A DNA stretch of 64,000 nucleotides from an uncultured Pseudomonadota bacterium (lineage in GTDB: Bacteria; Myxococcota_A; UBA796; SXON01), in the NCBI GenBank assembly GCA_903900265.1, contig CAIUMM010000091.1, forward strand, positions 1 through 64,000, in the 5' to 3' direction. Each line of letters begins with the position of its first letter. Positions within the stretch are counted from its first letter, which is position 1. The notes below the pieces were generated by a model. That model was not told the DNA's origin, ran no database searches, and saw nothing but the letters and a program-made list of their open reading frames with translations. The position numbers were made by a program, and so were the translations under genes. This document shows positions 51,790 through 60,580 of the stretch, piece after piece.

Positions 51790-51809
51790 CTCCGAGCTTT
51801 CGAGCTACC
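51785..51809. terminator. Bidirectional hairpin formed across two convergent stop codons
   Basis: GGTAGCTC (51785-51792) and GAGCTACC (51802-51809) form a perfect 8-bp stem. The rarA stop TAG (51787-51789) is in the left arm and the stop of the minus-strand gene (CTA, 51805-51807) is in the right arm, so one palindrome serves both genes. The loop contains CGAGCTTTC. Confidence 0.55.
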
Positions 51810-52467
51810 ACTGCTTCTTACGGACGTCCTCGAGGTTCGCCAAAACCTCTTTGAACGGTCCGTAGTAGTAGTTGCGCAGGCCGAGGCCACGCGTCTGACC
51901 GCACATGTGCTCGGTCCAGATCACCTGATGGTCCTTGTTATAGAGGACCGGCCACATACATCCAAGGTTCTCCTGCTTTGAGAATCGATCGACGATGATC
52001 ACCATCGCCAGCTCGGCAGACGGGTAGCCCTTGACCATCTCCGCGACGATCTCGGGCGTCAGGTGCGCCTCACGGGCAGAGCCCGATTCCATGTGGAACC
52101 ACGAAGCGGAGCCGTCGCTGTGCGTCGGACCGAGCAGGGTGGACACCGCGCTCTTGACCGGCTTGCGAGTGAACTCGGCGAGATCGTTTAGTTGTTCGCT
52201 CCGGAACAGCTCATTCCAGCCCGACGCAAACGCTTCAAGCGCGTCCTTCGGGCTGCTGATCACGCGCTCCTGCGCCGGGATGTACATGGGGTAGGACATG
52301 CCGCCCACCCATGCGTAGGAGCGGCCGGGCTCGGTGAAGGTCTCGGGGATGTAGAATTCCGCCCGGCTTAGGTCGATGCCCAGCCAAGTGAGCTCCTTGG
52401 CCTCGGCGATCGCGGGGATGCGCGGTGCTTTTGCAAAAGCGGAGCGCAACAGGAACATGGTCAGCAA
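51805..52467 (-). CDS. Protein of unknown function, possibly exported
   Basis: 220 aa. The N-terminus (MLTMFLLRSAFAKAPRIP) could be a short signal or anchor. The body is mixed alpha/beta with conserved-looking aromatics (GGMSYPMYIP, ASWFHMESG, GLRNYYYGPFKEVLANLE) and no domain that I recognise. TTG at 52467 is preferred because GGAG lies 7 bases before it; ATG 52458 is also possible. Last gene of the six-gene operon that starts with mazG. Confidence 0.65.
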   Translation of the reverse strand: MLTMFLLRSAFAKAPRIPAIAEAKELTWLGIDLSRAEFYIPETFTEPGRSYAWVGGMSYPMYIPAQERVISSPKDALEAFASGWNELFRSEQLNDLAEFTRKPVKSAVSTLLGPTHSDGSASWFHMESGSAREAHLTPEIVAEMVKGYPSAELAMVIIVDRFSKQENLGCMWPVLYNKDHQVIWTEHMCGQTRGLGLRNYYYGPFKEVLANLEDVRKKQW

Positions 52468-52485
52468 GGGACAACTCCAGGGCAG

Positions 52486-52611
52486 TCAGCTGCGCCAGCG
52501 CTTGAGGTCGATCAACAACCGGGGCGCGCAAAAAAAGATGATGATCGCGTTGGCGAGCATGAACGCGCCAAACTCCATCGGACCAAGGACAATCGGGGGC
52601 GACGGGATCAT
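52486..52611 (-). CDS. 41-aa single-pass membrane peptide
   Basis: Small ORF: starts MIPSPPIVLGPMEFG, then a hydrophobic helix (FMLANAIIIFFCA, about residues 17-29) and a basic tail (RLLIDLKRWRS). Its ATG overlaps the stop of the CaiB-like gene (ATGA), which makes coupled translation likely, and it is followed by the 220-aa gene 19 bases on. Unknown family; too short to classify. Confidence 0.55.
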   Translation of the reverse strand: MIPSPPIVLGPMEFGAFMLANAIIIFFCAPRLLIDLKRWRS

Positions 52612-53657
52612 GACGATGATCTAACGCGAAAAAGCTCTGCGGTCGTGTGCTCTCCGAGCCCGGGGACCGGGCCGATTACCGGGCCGGTGGGCGGATGCGG
52701 CAACATGCCACAGAACAGGTCGCGCGCGATCACCTGCGGGTGTTGAGCGACCTCGCCCGGAGAGAGTATAGGTACGACGCAGGCTTCCCCGAGGCGCCGC
52801 TCCCACTCTGCGCGTGTCCCCTCGCCCAGATAGGTCGCGATCGCGTCGGCGTCGAGCCCAGGGGCCTGCGCCGCGAACGACGACAGAAACGCAGGCTCCA
52901 ACGCAGCGACCGTGACATGGCCGTCGGTTGTCGCGTAGATGTTGTAGAGCGGGTTCCCGCCGGTCAGCACCTCGTCGGGGGGCGCTCCAGCCGCGAGCTG
53001 GGCAAAAACCGTTTGCTGAAGACCCACGAGCTTGTCGAGCATCGCGATGTCGAGGAGTCTGCGTGCGTGTTGCGCACCCGGGCGGTCGCGGCCGTACAGC
53101 GCGGCGGTCACCTCCAAGGCCGCGCACAGTCCGCCCCCCGCGAGGTCCGCCCACTGGATGCTGGGCACGGTGGGGTTGCGGTAGAGCAACCCTGCCAACG
53201 CCAAAAAGCCGAGGTCGTGCCCCGGCAGTCGCGCCATGGGTCCGGTCTGGCCCCAGCCGGTGAGCCTCGCGAGGATCAGGCGTGGAAAGCGCTCCAGCAG
53301 CAGCTCAGGCGGGAGGCCAAGGCGCTCGAGCACGCCGGGGCGAAAGCTCTCGACCAGCACGTCCGCGTCGGCCAGAAGGTCCATCAGCCCTGCTTTGCCT
53401 GCGTCTGAGCGCAGATCGAGGGCGACGCTGCGCTTCCCCCGGTTGAGCGCAGCGAACCACGCGTTGATCGGGCCATCGGGCCCGGGCACGAACGGCGGCA
53501 GGCCGCGCAGGTAGTCGCCGCCGTTGGGGTCTTCGACCTTGATGACCGTAGCGCCGAGCCCTTGCAAGCACAGCGTGGCGAAAGGCCCAGGGATCAACCT
53601 CGACAGATCGATGACGCACACGCCGTCGAGCGGGCCGACTGGCTTTAGGCGATCCAC
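52608..53657 (-). CDS. CoA-transferase family III (CaiB/BaiF) protein
   Basis: 349 aa. Moves CoA between carboxylic acids. VIDLSRLIPGPFATLCLQGLGA (in parts), VIKVEDPNGGDYLRGLPPF, NRGKRSVALDL, VLVESFRPGVLERLGL and the catalytic Asp in PGHDLGFLALAGLL. The GTG at 53657 is used, overlapping the end of the upstream ANL-like gene by 13 bases; frames further upstream sit inside that gene. Related enzymes include alpha-methylacyl-CoA racemase, which cannot be excluded. Confidence 0.92.
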   Translation of the reverse strand: MDRLKPVGPLDGVCVIDLSRLIPGPFATLCLQGLGATVIKVEDPNGGDYLRGLPPFVPGPDGPINAWFAALNRGKRSVALDLRSDAGKAGLMDLLADADVLVESFRPGVLERLGLPPELLLERFPRLILARLTGWGQTGPMARLPGHDLGFLALAGLLYRNPTVPSIQWADLAGGGLCAALEVTAALYGRDRPGAQHARRLLDIAMLDKLVGLQQTVFAQLAAGAPPDEVLTGGNPLYNIYATTDGHVTVAALEPAFLSSFAAQAPGLDADAIATYLGEGTRAEWERRLGEACVVPILSPGEVAQHPQVIARDLFCGMLPHPPTGPVIGPVPGLGEHTTAELFRVRSSS

Positions 53658-54373
53658 GGCCCGACCTCGACGCCTGGAAACTGGGACGCCGCCCCCGCAG
53701 GCACCGATCCCACTACAAAGATGCGCTCTAAGCGAGGACGGGGGCGCACACCCAAGCGCTGCAACGCGTTCGGCGGCTCGATCTGGAGACCCGCGAGATC
53801 TCCTGGGAGGCAGACCCACACGGTAGGATCGACGAGGGACCGCCGGCTAGCGTCGGTGCAGACCAGCGAAGCACCGCCCCACACGCATGCCCAGCCCAAC
53901 AGTTGCTCGGTGTCCGCATCGGACGTGGAGAGGATCGGGCCCGATCCAAGTCGCTTGGACAACCGCTCCGCGGTCGTCGCGACCTCAGCGTGCTCGAGCG
54001 CGCGTCCGCGCCAAACCGCAGCGTCGCGCGGGCGAACCTCCTGTCGCAGGCGCACCAGCCGTCCGAGGTCGTCCGAACCCGCCGTCCACTCCGCGCCCAG
54101 ATCCGCGTTCGCGTCGCTCCGCTCCCCGACCACCCCAGCGTATTGCAGCGCCAGATCGCGCAGCAGCTGTGGCCCTCCCCGCGGCGCGGTCCACCGCGAC
54201 CGCTCGCCCCGACGGGACGTGAGCAAGGCGCTTCCCGCCATGCGACGCACCGCGACGATCAACTCTCCCCAAGTCCAGTGTGCCCAAGCGCCGCCGTAGG
54301 TGTCACGAATCGCAGATACCGCAGTCTGCTCCTTTGGAAGATGGAGCAGTCGGTCGAGGAGGAGATCGCTCAA
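53645..54373 (-). CDS. Truncated, degenerate ANL (AMP-binding acyl-CoA synthetase)-like protein
   Basis: 242 aa. Two segments resemble the N-terminal domain of adenylate-forming enzymes: HWTWGELIVAVRRMAGSAL, and AVWRGRALEHAEVATTAERL with the following AWGGASLVC-type strand (QLLGWACVWGGASLVCTD). The adenylation motif (TSGTTGxPKG) and the C-terminal domain are absent, so it should not be active as a ligase. TTG start overlaps the stop of the lipoprotein gene upstream... the overlap is TTGA with 54370. Its placement before CaiB suggests a CoA-linked operon. Confidence 0.5.
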   Translation of the reverse strand: MSDLLLDRLLHLPKEQTAVSAIRDTYGGAWAHWTWGELIVAVRRMAGSALLTSRRGERSRWTAPRGGPQLLRDLALQYAGVVGERSDANADLGAEWTAGSDDLGRLVRLRQEVRPRDAAVWRGRALEHAEVATTAERLSKRLGSGPILSTSDADTEQLLGWACVWGGASLVCTDASRRSLVDPTVWVCLPGDLAGLQIEPPNALQRLGVRPRPRLERIFVVGSVPAGAASQFPGVEVGPWIA

Positions 54374-54942
54374 TAGTATTGCTTCAGGACCACGGTGAGC
54401 GTGCCCTTACCGGGGTCGTAGGCCGCGACCTCGTAGCTGTCGAAGTTGGCCGGAGGGGTCACGCAAGAGCCGGCGGTCCAACCGGCGGTGCTGCTGGGGC
54501 TCCAGGAGTGCACGCTGCATCGGTAGTATCCAACGCTCGCGGAGACCTCGTTTGGCGGGTCTCGAAACGCGCGGGTGGCGGCCGGCAGGGGCAACGGCTG
54601 CCAGTCGGACCAATAGCTGGCGTCGACCGCAGACAACGGCAAGGAAAAGGTAGCTGCGACGCGAAAGCCGTCGGCGGTGCTGACAGGACCGCGCGCGTAG
54701 GCGTCCAACAACGAACCGAGGCCGGAGCGTTGCGCGTCCGGTGTGCGGCGCGAACCCGAAGACGTGATCGACAGCAGCGAAGCGCTCGCGGGTACGGCGA
54801 GGTCGGCGCGCAGCGCCTGCTCGACAGCGACCGCGGGTGCGTCTGCCGCGTTGCAGCCGCTCCCAAAGAGCAGGCCCGGGAAGAGGCACGCGTAGAGGCT
54901 CGATGGAGCGGGGAATCTCATGAGCGGGCGCTGGGAGGTCAC
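54370..54942 (-). CDS. Lipoprotein of unknown function
   Basis: 190 aa lipoprotein (lipobox FGSGC, Cys about residue 30). The mature part contains strands and two disulfide-capable cysteines (YYRCSVHSW, GSCVTPPANF). Acidic N-terminal segment APAVAVEQALRADL suggests a helix. No known domain. It lies 9 bases after mazG and overlaps the ANL-like start by four bases. Confidence 0.7.
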   Translation of the reverse strand: MTSQRPLMRFPAPSSLYACLFPGLLFGSGCNAADAPAVAVEQALRADLAVPASASLLSITSSGSRRTPDAQRSGLGSLLDAYARGPVSTADGFRVAATFSLPLSAVDASYWSDWQPLPLPAATRAFRDPPNEVSASVGYYRCSVHSWSPSSTAGWTAGSCVTPPANFDSYEVAAYDPGKGTLTVVLKQYY

Positions 54943-54951
54943 CTGCGGATC

Positions 54952-55821
54952 CTATTCTGGATTCCGCGGAGTCGCTGCATCGGGAGCGCAGTCTTCCGTG
55001 GCTTTTGCGCGACGCCAATAGCCGTCCAGCCGCTCGAGACCGGCCTCCTCGAGGCTGACCCCTTCTGCGCGCGCCATGCCCTCCACCAACCTGAACCTCC
55101 CCTCAAACCGCAGGTTGGCTTGTCGCAGCGCGTCCTCGCCGGGAACGCCGAGAAAGCGCCCGAGGCTCGCGCAAGCGAGCAGCAGGTCGCCGTACTCATG
55201 CACCACAGCTGCTTGGTCGCCCGAGGCCATGGCCTCGGCGAGCTCACCCCGCTCTTCTTCGATCTTGTCTAAAACACCCTGCACGTCCGGCCAATCGAAG
55301 CCCACATGCGCGAGCTTCTCGCCGACGCGGTGCGCGCGCAGCAAGGCGGGCAGCGACTTTGGGACGCCGTCCACGCGCGAGGCCGTGGCCGGTCGATTCG
55401 CAGCTTTTCGTGCTTCCCAATCGGCGAGGTTGCGGGCAAGCTCTTCGGGGCTGGCTGACGGGGGCGCGGGACGGTGCTCCGCCGCGGACGTCGGCGCGAC
55501 CGCGACGAGCACGTCGGAAGGCGTCGTCCCAGCCGCAAACACATGAGGATGTCGCTCGATCATCTTCCGAACCACCGAATCGGTGACGTCGTCGATGGTG
55601 AATGTTCCCGCGCTTCCCTCCGAAGCGATCTCGGCGAGAAAATAGATCTGGAACAGCAGGTCCCCCAGCTCTTCGCGCAGGTTCGCGTGGTCGCCGGCGT
55701 CGAGCGCCGACAGCACCTCGTACGCCTCCTCCAGCAAGTACGGGCGCATGCTGTGCAGCGTTTGTTCACGATCCCAGGGGCAATCCCGACGGAGACGGGC
55801 GGTGAGTCGGCGTAGCGGCAT
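54952..55821 (-). CDS. mazG: Nucleoside triphosphate pyrophosphohydrolase MazG
   Basis: 289 aa tandem MazG-fold protein. First domain: CPWDREQTLHSMRPYLLEEAYEVLSAL (in parts; the EEAYE and REELGDLL acidic motif binds magnesium), second domain: GFDWPDVQGVLDKIEEERGELAEAM and HEYGDLLLAC. It hydrolyses noncanonical or excess NTPs and affects (p)ppGpp responses in E. coli. ATG 55821 begins the conserved MPLRRLTARLRRDC; an open frame upstream to 55905 is not needed. Head of the operon reaching 51805. Confidence 0.95.
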   Translation of the reverse strand: MPLRRLTARLRRDCPWDREQTLHSMRPYLLEEAYEVLSALDAGDHANLREELGDLLFQIYFLAEIASEGSAGTFTIDDVTDSVVRKMIERHPHVFAAGTTPSDVLVAVAPTSAAEHRPAPPSASPEELARNLADWEARKAANRPATASRVDGVPKSLPALLRAHRVGEKLAHVGFDWPDVQGVLDKIEEERGELAEAMASGDQAAVVHEYGDLLLACASLGRFLGVPGEDALRQANLRFEGRFRLVEGMARAEGVSLEEAGLERLDGYWRRAKATEDCAPDAATPRNPE

Positions 55822-55921
55822 CCGCTCCCTGTATGCCGGGAGCGACCGCTGCGACGACGCCCCTTCGCGCGCTTCCATGCGCACGCACAGCGCGATACTT
55901 GGCAAATTCGCCGGCTACGAC

Positions 55922-57754
55922 ATGATCATCCTTGGACTTCTGAGCGGCTGTCTCCTCAACCCCGACGCCTACGAGCAGCGCAAGGCCGAGCTCACCGACC
56001 TTGACGGGGACTCCTACGCGCTGGTCGACGACTGCGACGATGCAGACGCTGCCGTCTTTCCCGGCGCTGCCGAGCGTTGCGATGGCGTGGATCAGGACTG
56101 CGACGGCCTGATCGACGAGGACGCCGAGGATGGCGCGGCCTGGTACCCGGATGCGGACGGGGACGGCTACGGTGCTGCGGCACCTGCTGTGAGCGCGTGC
56201 GAAGCGCCCGACGGCACGGTCAGTTCCGCGACGGACTGTGACGACGACGATGCCAGCGCGTACCCCGGCGGCGCCGAGATCGCGTATGACGGCGCCGATC
56301 AAGACTGCAACGGCGCTGACCTCGACGATGTAGACGGCGACGGGTGGAGCGCCGCGAGCGTTGGGGGCGAGGACTGCGACGATGGGGACGACACGGTGTT
56401 CCCCGGCGCGGAGGAGACCTGGGCGAACGGCGTGACGGACAATGACTGCGATGGGGAGATTGAGGCCGTGCAGCTGGATTATGGGGGGGAGGCTTGGGTG
56501 GGCGAATCACCCGGTGGGCAAGCTGGAAGACGAGTATCGGAGCTTGGCGATGTCACTGATGATGGGCTCGCCGACTATTTGGTGGGCGCGGTGTATGAGA
56601 GCAGCGAATTCCCATCAGGCGGAGCAGTTTACCTTGTTCAGGGTGGGGTGTCTCAAGGTGATCTCGGTATGGCCAACACCATTGTTGCAGGTGGAGCGTC
56701 TTGGCTCATGCCGGCCGCATTGGATGGTGGGCCAGATGTAGATGGCGATGGCGTCGTAGACTTTGTTGCGACCGCGGCGGGCTATAACGACTTCACCGGC
56801 GCTGCCTTTATCGTGAGCGGGGCTACTTTCGGACGTTCGGGGTCTCTGATGCTGCCCGATGCGGCGATGAGTTCGATTGTGGGGGATCAGGTAGGTGACC
56901 TTGCTGGTTCAAATGCTGTATTTTTGGGAGACGTGGTTGGGGACGGAGGCGAGTATTTGGGAGTGTCTTCTGTCTTTGCTGATGCGCCGGGGAAGCAGGA
57001 TGCAGGTCAAGTGTCGTTGTTCGATGCGCGGGATGCTGGGGCACAGATGATGTCGGACGGTTTGTTCCAGATTTCGGGCGGGTATGAAGGAGCAGGAATC
57101 GGTAACGTCTTGGGCGCTGCGGGTGATGTCAACGGTGACGGCGTAGCAGACTACCTGATTTCTGTCTCCTACGGAGACATCGCCTACGTTTTACCAGGCG
57201 GAATGGACAGCCCTTCGGTCCCTGAAGACGCGATTTTTCGCCTTTCGGGAACGACTGAGAACTTGCCTACCACCGCTGAAATGGTGGGCGACATCAATGG
57301 GGACGGAAAATGCGACCTTGCCGCCACCGTCGATTTGAACGAGGTCAGAATATTTACGAATATAGCTGCCAGTTCGTCAGTGACTATAGAGGAACAAAGT
57401 GCGACCATCGAACTCCCTGCAGGGGCGCTTTTGTACGATATTCTGGACCTTGGAGATCTCGATGGCGACGGTCGCTCAGAAACGTACCTGCCCATGCAGT
57501 GGTGCCCTGACTTGGCGAGTTCATGTGCAGTAGTAATTTGGGGTGATCAGCTTGGATTTCGTGACATTGTTGCGACGTCTGCTGCAAATCTTCGAACGGT
57601 GTCTTTACGTAGCGAGGGGCGATTTGGCTATCGCGTGGCGATGACGCAGGACGTGGACGGCGATGGCGGGGGCGACATTATCGTCGGAGGTTACACCGAT
57701 AAGCAGGCCGGTACAGACGCTGGAGGTGTACTTACGATTCCGGTGCCAAGGTAG
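55922..57754 (+). CDS. MopE-type and FG-GAP repeat lipoprotein
   Basis: 610 aa. Short lipobox signal (MIILGLLSGC, Cys 10). Residues about 20-180 hold three MopE metal-binding units (DCDDADAAVFPGAAERCDGVDQDCDG in pieces), and the remainder is an FG-GAP propeller (DVTDDGLADYLVGA, PDVDGDGVVDFVATA, GDVNGDGVADYLIS, DINGDGKCDLAATV, DVDGDGGGDIIVGG). Starts at 55922 by the lipobox; ATG 55877 is an alternative. Base composition falls from about 68-70% G+C to about 50-55% near 56480, inside the gene, suggesting a composite origin. Confidence 0.85.
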   Translation: MIILGLLSGCLLNPDAYEQRKAELTDLDGDSYALVDDCDDADAAVFPGAAERCDGVDQDCDGLIDEDAEDGAAWYPDADGDGYGAAAPAVSACEAPDGTVSSATDCDDDDASAYPGGAEIAYDGADQDCNGADLDDVDGDGWSAASVGGEDCDDGDDTVFPGAEETWANGVTDNDCDGEIEAVQLDYGGEAWVGESPGGQAGRRVSELGDVTDDGLADYLVGAVYESSEFPSGGAVYLVQGGVSQGDLGMANTIVAGGASWLMPAALDGGPDVDGDGVVDFVATAAGYNDFTGAAFIVSGATFGRSGSLMLPDAAMSSIVGDQVGDLAGSNAVFLGDVVGDGGEYLGVSSVFADAPGKQDAGQVSLFDARDAGAQMMSDGLFQISGGYEGAGIGNVLGAAGDVNGDGVADYLISVSYGDIAYVLPGGMDSPSVPEDAIFRLSGTTENLPTTAEMVGDINGDGKCDLAATVDLNEVRIFTNIAASSSVTIEEQSATIELPAGALLYDILDLGDLDGDGRSETYLPMQWCPDLASSCAVVIWGDQLGFRDIVATSAANLRTVSLRSEGRFGYRVAMTQDVDGDGGGDIIVGGYTDKQAGTDAGGVLTIPVPR

Positions 57755-57759
57755 TACGT

Positions 57760-59679
57760 TCAGAGAGTCTCAAGTCGAACGAAAAGCGTGTCGGATGTCC
57801 AGTCTGTGCACTGAATGTCGATATCCACTTGTCTTGGCGCATCGCACGACACTATGGTCGCGGAATTCGTTGGCGTCAGTGGACGTGCGATCTCGCTACA
57901 CGGATCTAGTATTTCAACGGTAAACTTTGAGGTTCGAAGTTCTTCCGTCGACTCCAATATTAGTTCCGTACTTTCCTTTTCAGACAACATCCGGGTGCGA
58001 AGCTTGGTGCCGCATTCCGCTTTGAAACCTCTACTCGCCGTCCAGCGAAGCTCCTTTGAGGACTGCGTGATGGCTACTGACTGGGTACTTGAAGAGAACT
58101 CTGCCATGGTTGGCCATTTACGAGCTCCAGCGAACAGAAGATCCTGCGCACGAGACAGGTTGCCCACGTCAGCCGCGGATAATGCAGCGTGCCATTGGAG
58201 AAATGGATGCGCTGGGTGTCGCCTGAGCACTTCATCCCACCTCTCCTGTCTCTCCGCAACACTGGGGCGTGCATCGGTCGTCGAGAACCATTCGATGATC
58301 CCACCCCCATATCGGAGTTCAGCAGCTAAGTGGTACCCTAAAGTCAACCAACCGGGCTGATCTGAGGCTGTCTCGCCGCTCCATCTCGCAACTCGAATGA
58401 ACATCGGCTTTCGCGCATCATTTGCTAGTTGTCGATTAAGCCAATCTTCTTCGTTGTGGCAGGCGATTGCCTCTGCTGCGGGTCGGTGCGTGAGGCCTCG
58501 CATGTCGATCAAGCTGAACCGTGGAATGTCTCCTAGTATTCCTACGTCAACTGCCATCCCCTTGGCGTCGTAGGGAATGTTGTCAATTGCCCAACTTACA
58601 TCCTCCGCGACAGGAGTATCAATTCCGTGTTGAAAGTGACTTATAAAGTATGGTAACTGCAAATAGTCCCGGACCCGCAGGTCGATAGATCCGTAGCCTC
58701 TGGGCTCGCAAATACTTGCAAGCACGGTCGCTGTCAACGAAAGCGCAGACAACCACGGACGGGAAACCTTCCAAGTCGCAAACTCGGCGTACAAAATCGC
58801 CGTCGTCACTACGCCGGGCAGAGTGATTCGGCTCCACGCCATCCAATCACCGCTGGCGCGGATGAGAGTGAGTGCCTGGATACTCAAAGGAACACATATC
58901 CACACGAAGTTACGAATTTTGAGTCTGCCGGCGGAAAGCAGAGATATCCCTATGCCTGCAGCCGTGAGAAGGTCTCCGCAAAGTTGGTAAACTCCGAAGG
59001 GCGATGCGTTCGTGGGGGAGATCTTCACTAAGTATGAAGTTGGCATGAAGGCGCCGAACCAAGTATAACGGCACAGGTGATATGCGGCCAAGCCGAAAAG
59101 TGCTGCGCCCGCTGGCCAGCGGGAACCAGGCGGTGAGTCGACTTTCCGGTAGTGTGTAGATAGCCCCGCGAGCAAATGCAACGCGCCTTCAGGGCGTGTC
59201 AGCGAGGCCATCGACAACAACGCTATGCCCACTCCCCAACGCGACGGCCGACCTAAGGTGTATACCCAGCCACCGCATAGTAGCGCTGTGTAAAGCGTCC
59301 CCTCCAAACCAATGACTGACCAGTGTGAAAGTGGTGCCCATGAAACCAAAGCGATTAGTGGTATCGTGCCCGATAGGGACATCGGCAACTTGTGGCTAAA
59401 GTACGCGACCAATCCGCACCCAGCCAGCATCGCGACGACCTTTGCCGCGACATCGATGTCGACGTTTGCCGTCGCGCACAGCGTCATAAGCGCCATGAAC
59501 AGGAAGTTGGAATATCCTTCCACCCGTTCGCCTGATGTCCATTCAAGACTGCCCGACTCTCCCCAGTGTCGTGCATAGGTAAGCGTGATGTAAACATCGT
59601 CCACCGTACTGGGCCACGCAGGCGCTGCCAGAACCAAAAGCCCAGATATTGCTGCTATCGCACGCGCGTACACCTTCAT
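57760..59679 (-). CDS. GT-C-like multispanning membrane protein
   Basis: 639 aa. About ten hydrophobic helices in the first 400 residues and a soluble C-terminal part. The first loop has DDVYITLTYARHWGESGS and GERVEGYSNF, the pattern of mannosyl/arabinosyl GT-C transferases (AftB-like) that use polyprenyl-phosphate sugars. The C-terminus (about 480-639) has a TPR-like helix pair and no known domain. Lower GC than the window average. ATG 59679; GTG 59694 is possible. No other cell-envelope sugar gene is near. Confidence 0.75.
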   Translation of the reverse strand: MKVYARAIAAISGLLVLAAPAWPSTVDDVYITLTYARHWGESGSLEWTSGERVEGYSNFLFMALMTLCATANVDIDVAAKVVAMLAGCGLVAYFSHKLPMSLSGTIPLIALVSWAPLSHWSVIGLEGTLYTALLCGGWVYTLGRPSRWGVGIALLSMASLTRPEGALHLLAGLSTHYRKVDSPPGSRWPAGAALFGLAAYHLCRYTWFGAFMPTSYLVKISPTNASPFGVYQLCGDLLTAAGIGISLLSAGRLKIRNFVWICVPLSIQALTLIRASGDWMAWSRITLPGVVTTAILYAEFATWKVSRPWLSALSLTATVLASICEPRGYGSIDLRVRDYLQLPYFISHFQHGIDTPVAEDVSWAIDNIPYDAKGMAVDVGILGDIPRFSLIDMRGLTHRPAAEAIACHNEEDWLNRQLANDARKPMFIRVARWSGETASDQPGWLTLGYHLAAELRYGGGIIEWFSTTDARPSVAERQERWDEVLRRHPAHPFLQWHAALSAADVGNLSRAQDLLFAGARKWPTMAEFSSSTQSVAITQSSKELRWTASRGFKAECGTKLRTRMLSEKESTELILESTEELRTSKFTVEILDPCSEIARPLTPTNSATIVSCDAPRQVDIDIQCTDWTSDTLFVRLETL

Positions 59680-59857
59680 GGCGTCTCTACGCACGATGGC
59701 CGCGACTAGTCTCCGGCGTCGTGCTGGGCCTTAGCAACTGACAATCCGATAAATGTCCGGACCTAAGCATCTCCTAAACCTCATCTCGCACCACCCCCAA
59801 CTAACGGGCCGAGCCCCCATCGGCCGTCCACCGCAGCGCGCATTCGCATTTTCCGTT

Positions 59858-60475
59858 CTACGGGTAGGTAGGAAGCGCCTCGCCGTGGGCGCAGGCGCGG
59901 ATGCTCTCGTAGAAGTCGCCGGTGAACTGCTCGGTGTCTTCGGTGCTGGTCAGCACAGCTCCGAGGTGCTCGATGATGCCGACGTCTGTGGCTCCATCCT
60001 CGATGGGCTGTAGCAACACGGACCCTTCGAGGAACTCCAGCAGGTCACTGCCGTCGGTTTTTGCCCAATGGGCGCCGTAGGTTCCGTCGCCGCGGTCTCC
60101 CTGCAGCCAGGACACGGTGTACTCGAGGGTCACGGTGTCGATCACCGTGGTCAAGACGTCGTAGGACACGGTGTAGGCCGGATCGACGTCTTCGGTGACC
60201 TCAAAGTCGGCGACGCGTCGGCGGTCTACACCCACCTCCGGCGTCGCGACGCACGCGGCGACCGTGGTGATGTCGACGTCTACGCGTCCCCGCGCATGGG
60301 TGGAGTGGTAGTCGTCGGTGTCCGACGACTGGAGGTTTACCGACTCGTCGTCGGGGAGCGCGGCGGTGTTCTCTTCGATCGGGTCCAGCCCAGGAGGAAC
60401 ACTGCTTTCAACAACGGGTTTACACCCGGCGGCAGCACTGACAGCAAACCAGAAAACCAGCGAACCAGACTTCAT
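59858..60475 (-). CDS. Lipoprotein of unknown function
   Basis: 205 aa lipoprotein (lipobox AAAGC, Cys about 18) with an acidic spacer (NLQSSDTDDYHSTH) to about 60. The mature domain is beta-rich: VDVDITTVAACVATPEVG, YDVLTTVIDTVTLEYTVSW, with paired Cys (AACVAT, RACAHG). No family recognised. It is divergent from the kinase gene across 105 bases and stands apart from other genes on its strand. Confidence 0.7.
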   Translation of the reverse strand: MKSGSLVFWFAVSAAAGCKPVVESSVPPGLDPIEENTAALPDDESVNLQSSDTDDYHSTHARGRVDVDITTVAACVATPEVGVDRRRVADFEVTEDVDPAYTVSYDVLTTVIDTVTLEYTVSWLQGDRGDGTYGAHWAKTDGSDLLEFLEGSVLLQPIEDGATDVGIIEHLGAVLTSTEDTEQFTGDFYESIRACAHGEALPTYP

Positions 60476-60580
60476 CCTTCGCTGCTATTCGCTCCCGTCG
60501 TGGTGAATGGAGTTTACCTATGAAAATTGGGCATCGGTCCCCTGTCCTACAGCGCCTCTTTGCGGATAGACCGGAGGGTG

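Noticed and set aside
56480..59815. Genomic island with integrase or IS element
   Set aside because: The GC is low, but no integrase, transposase, terminal repeats or tRNA was seen, so only a composition anomaly is reported.
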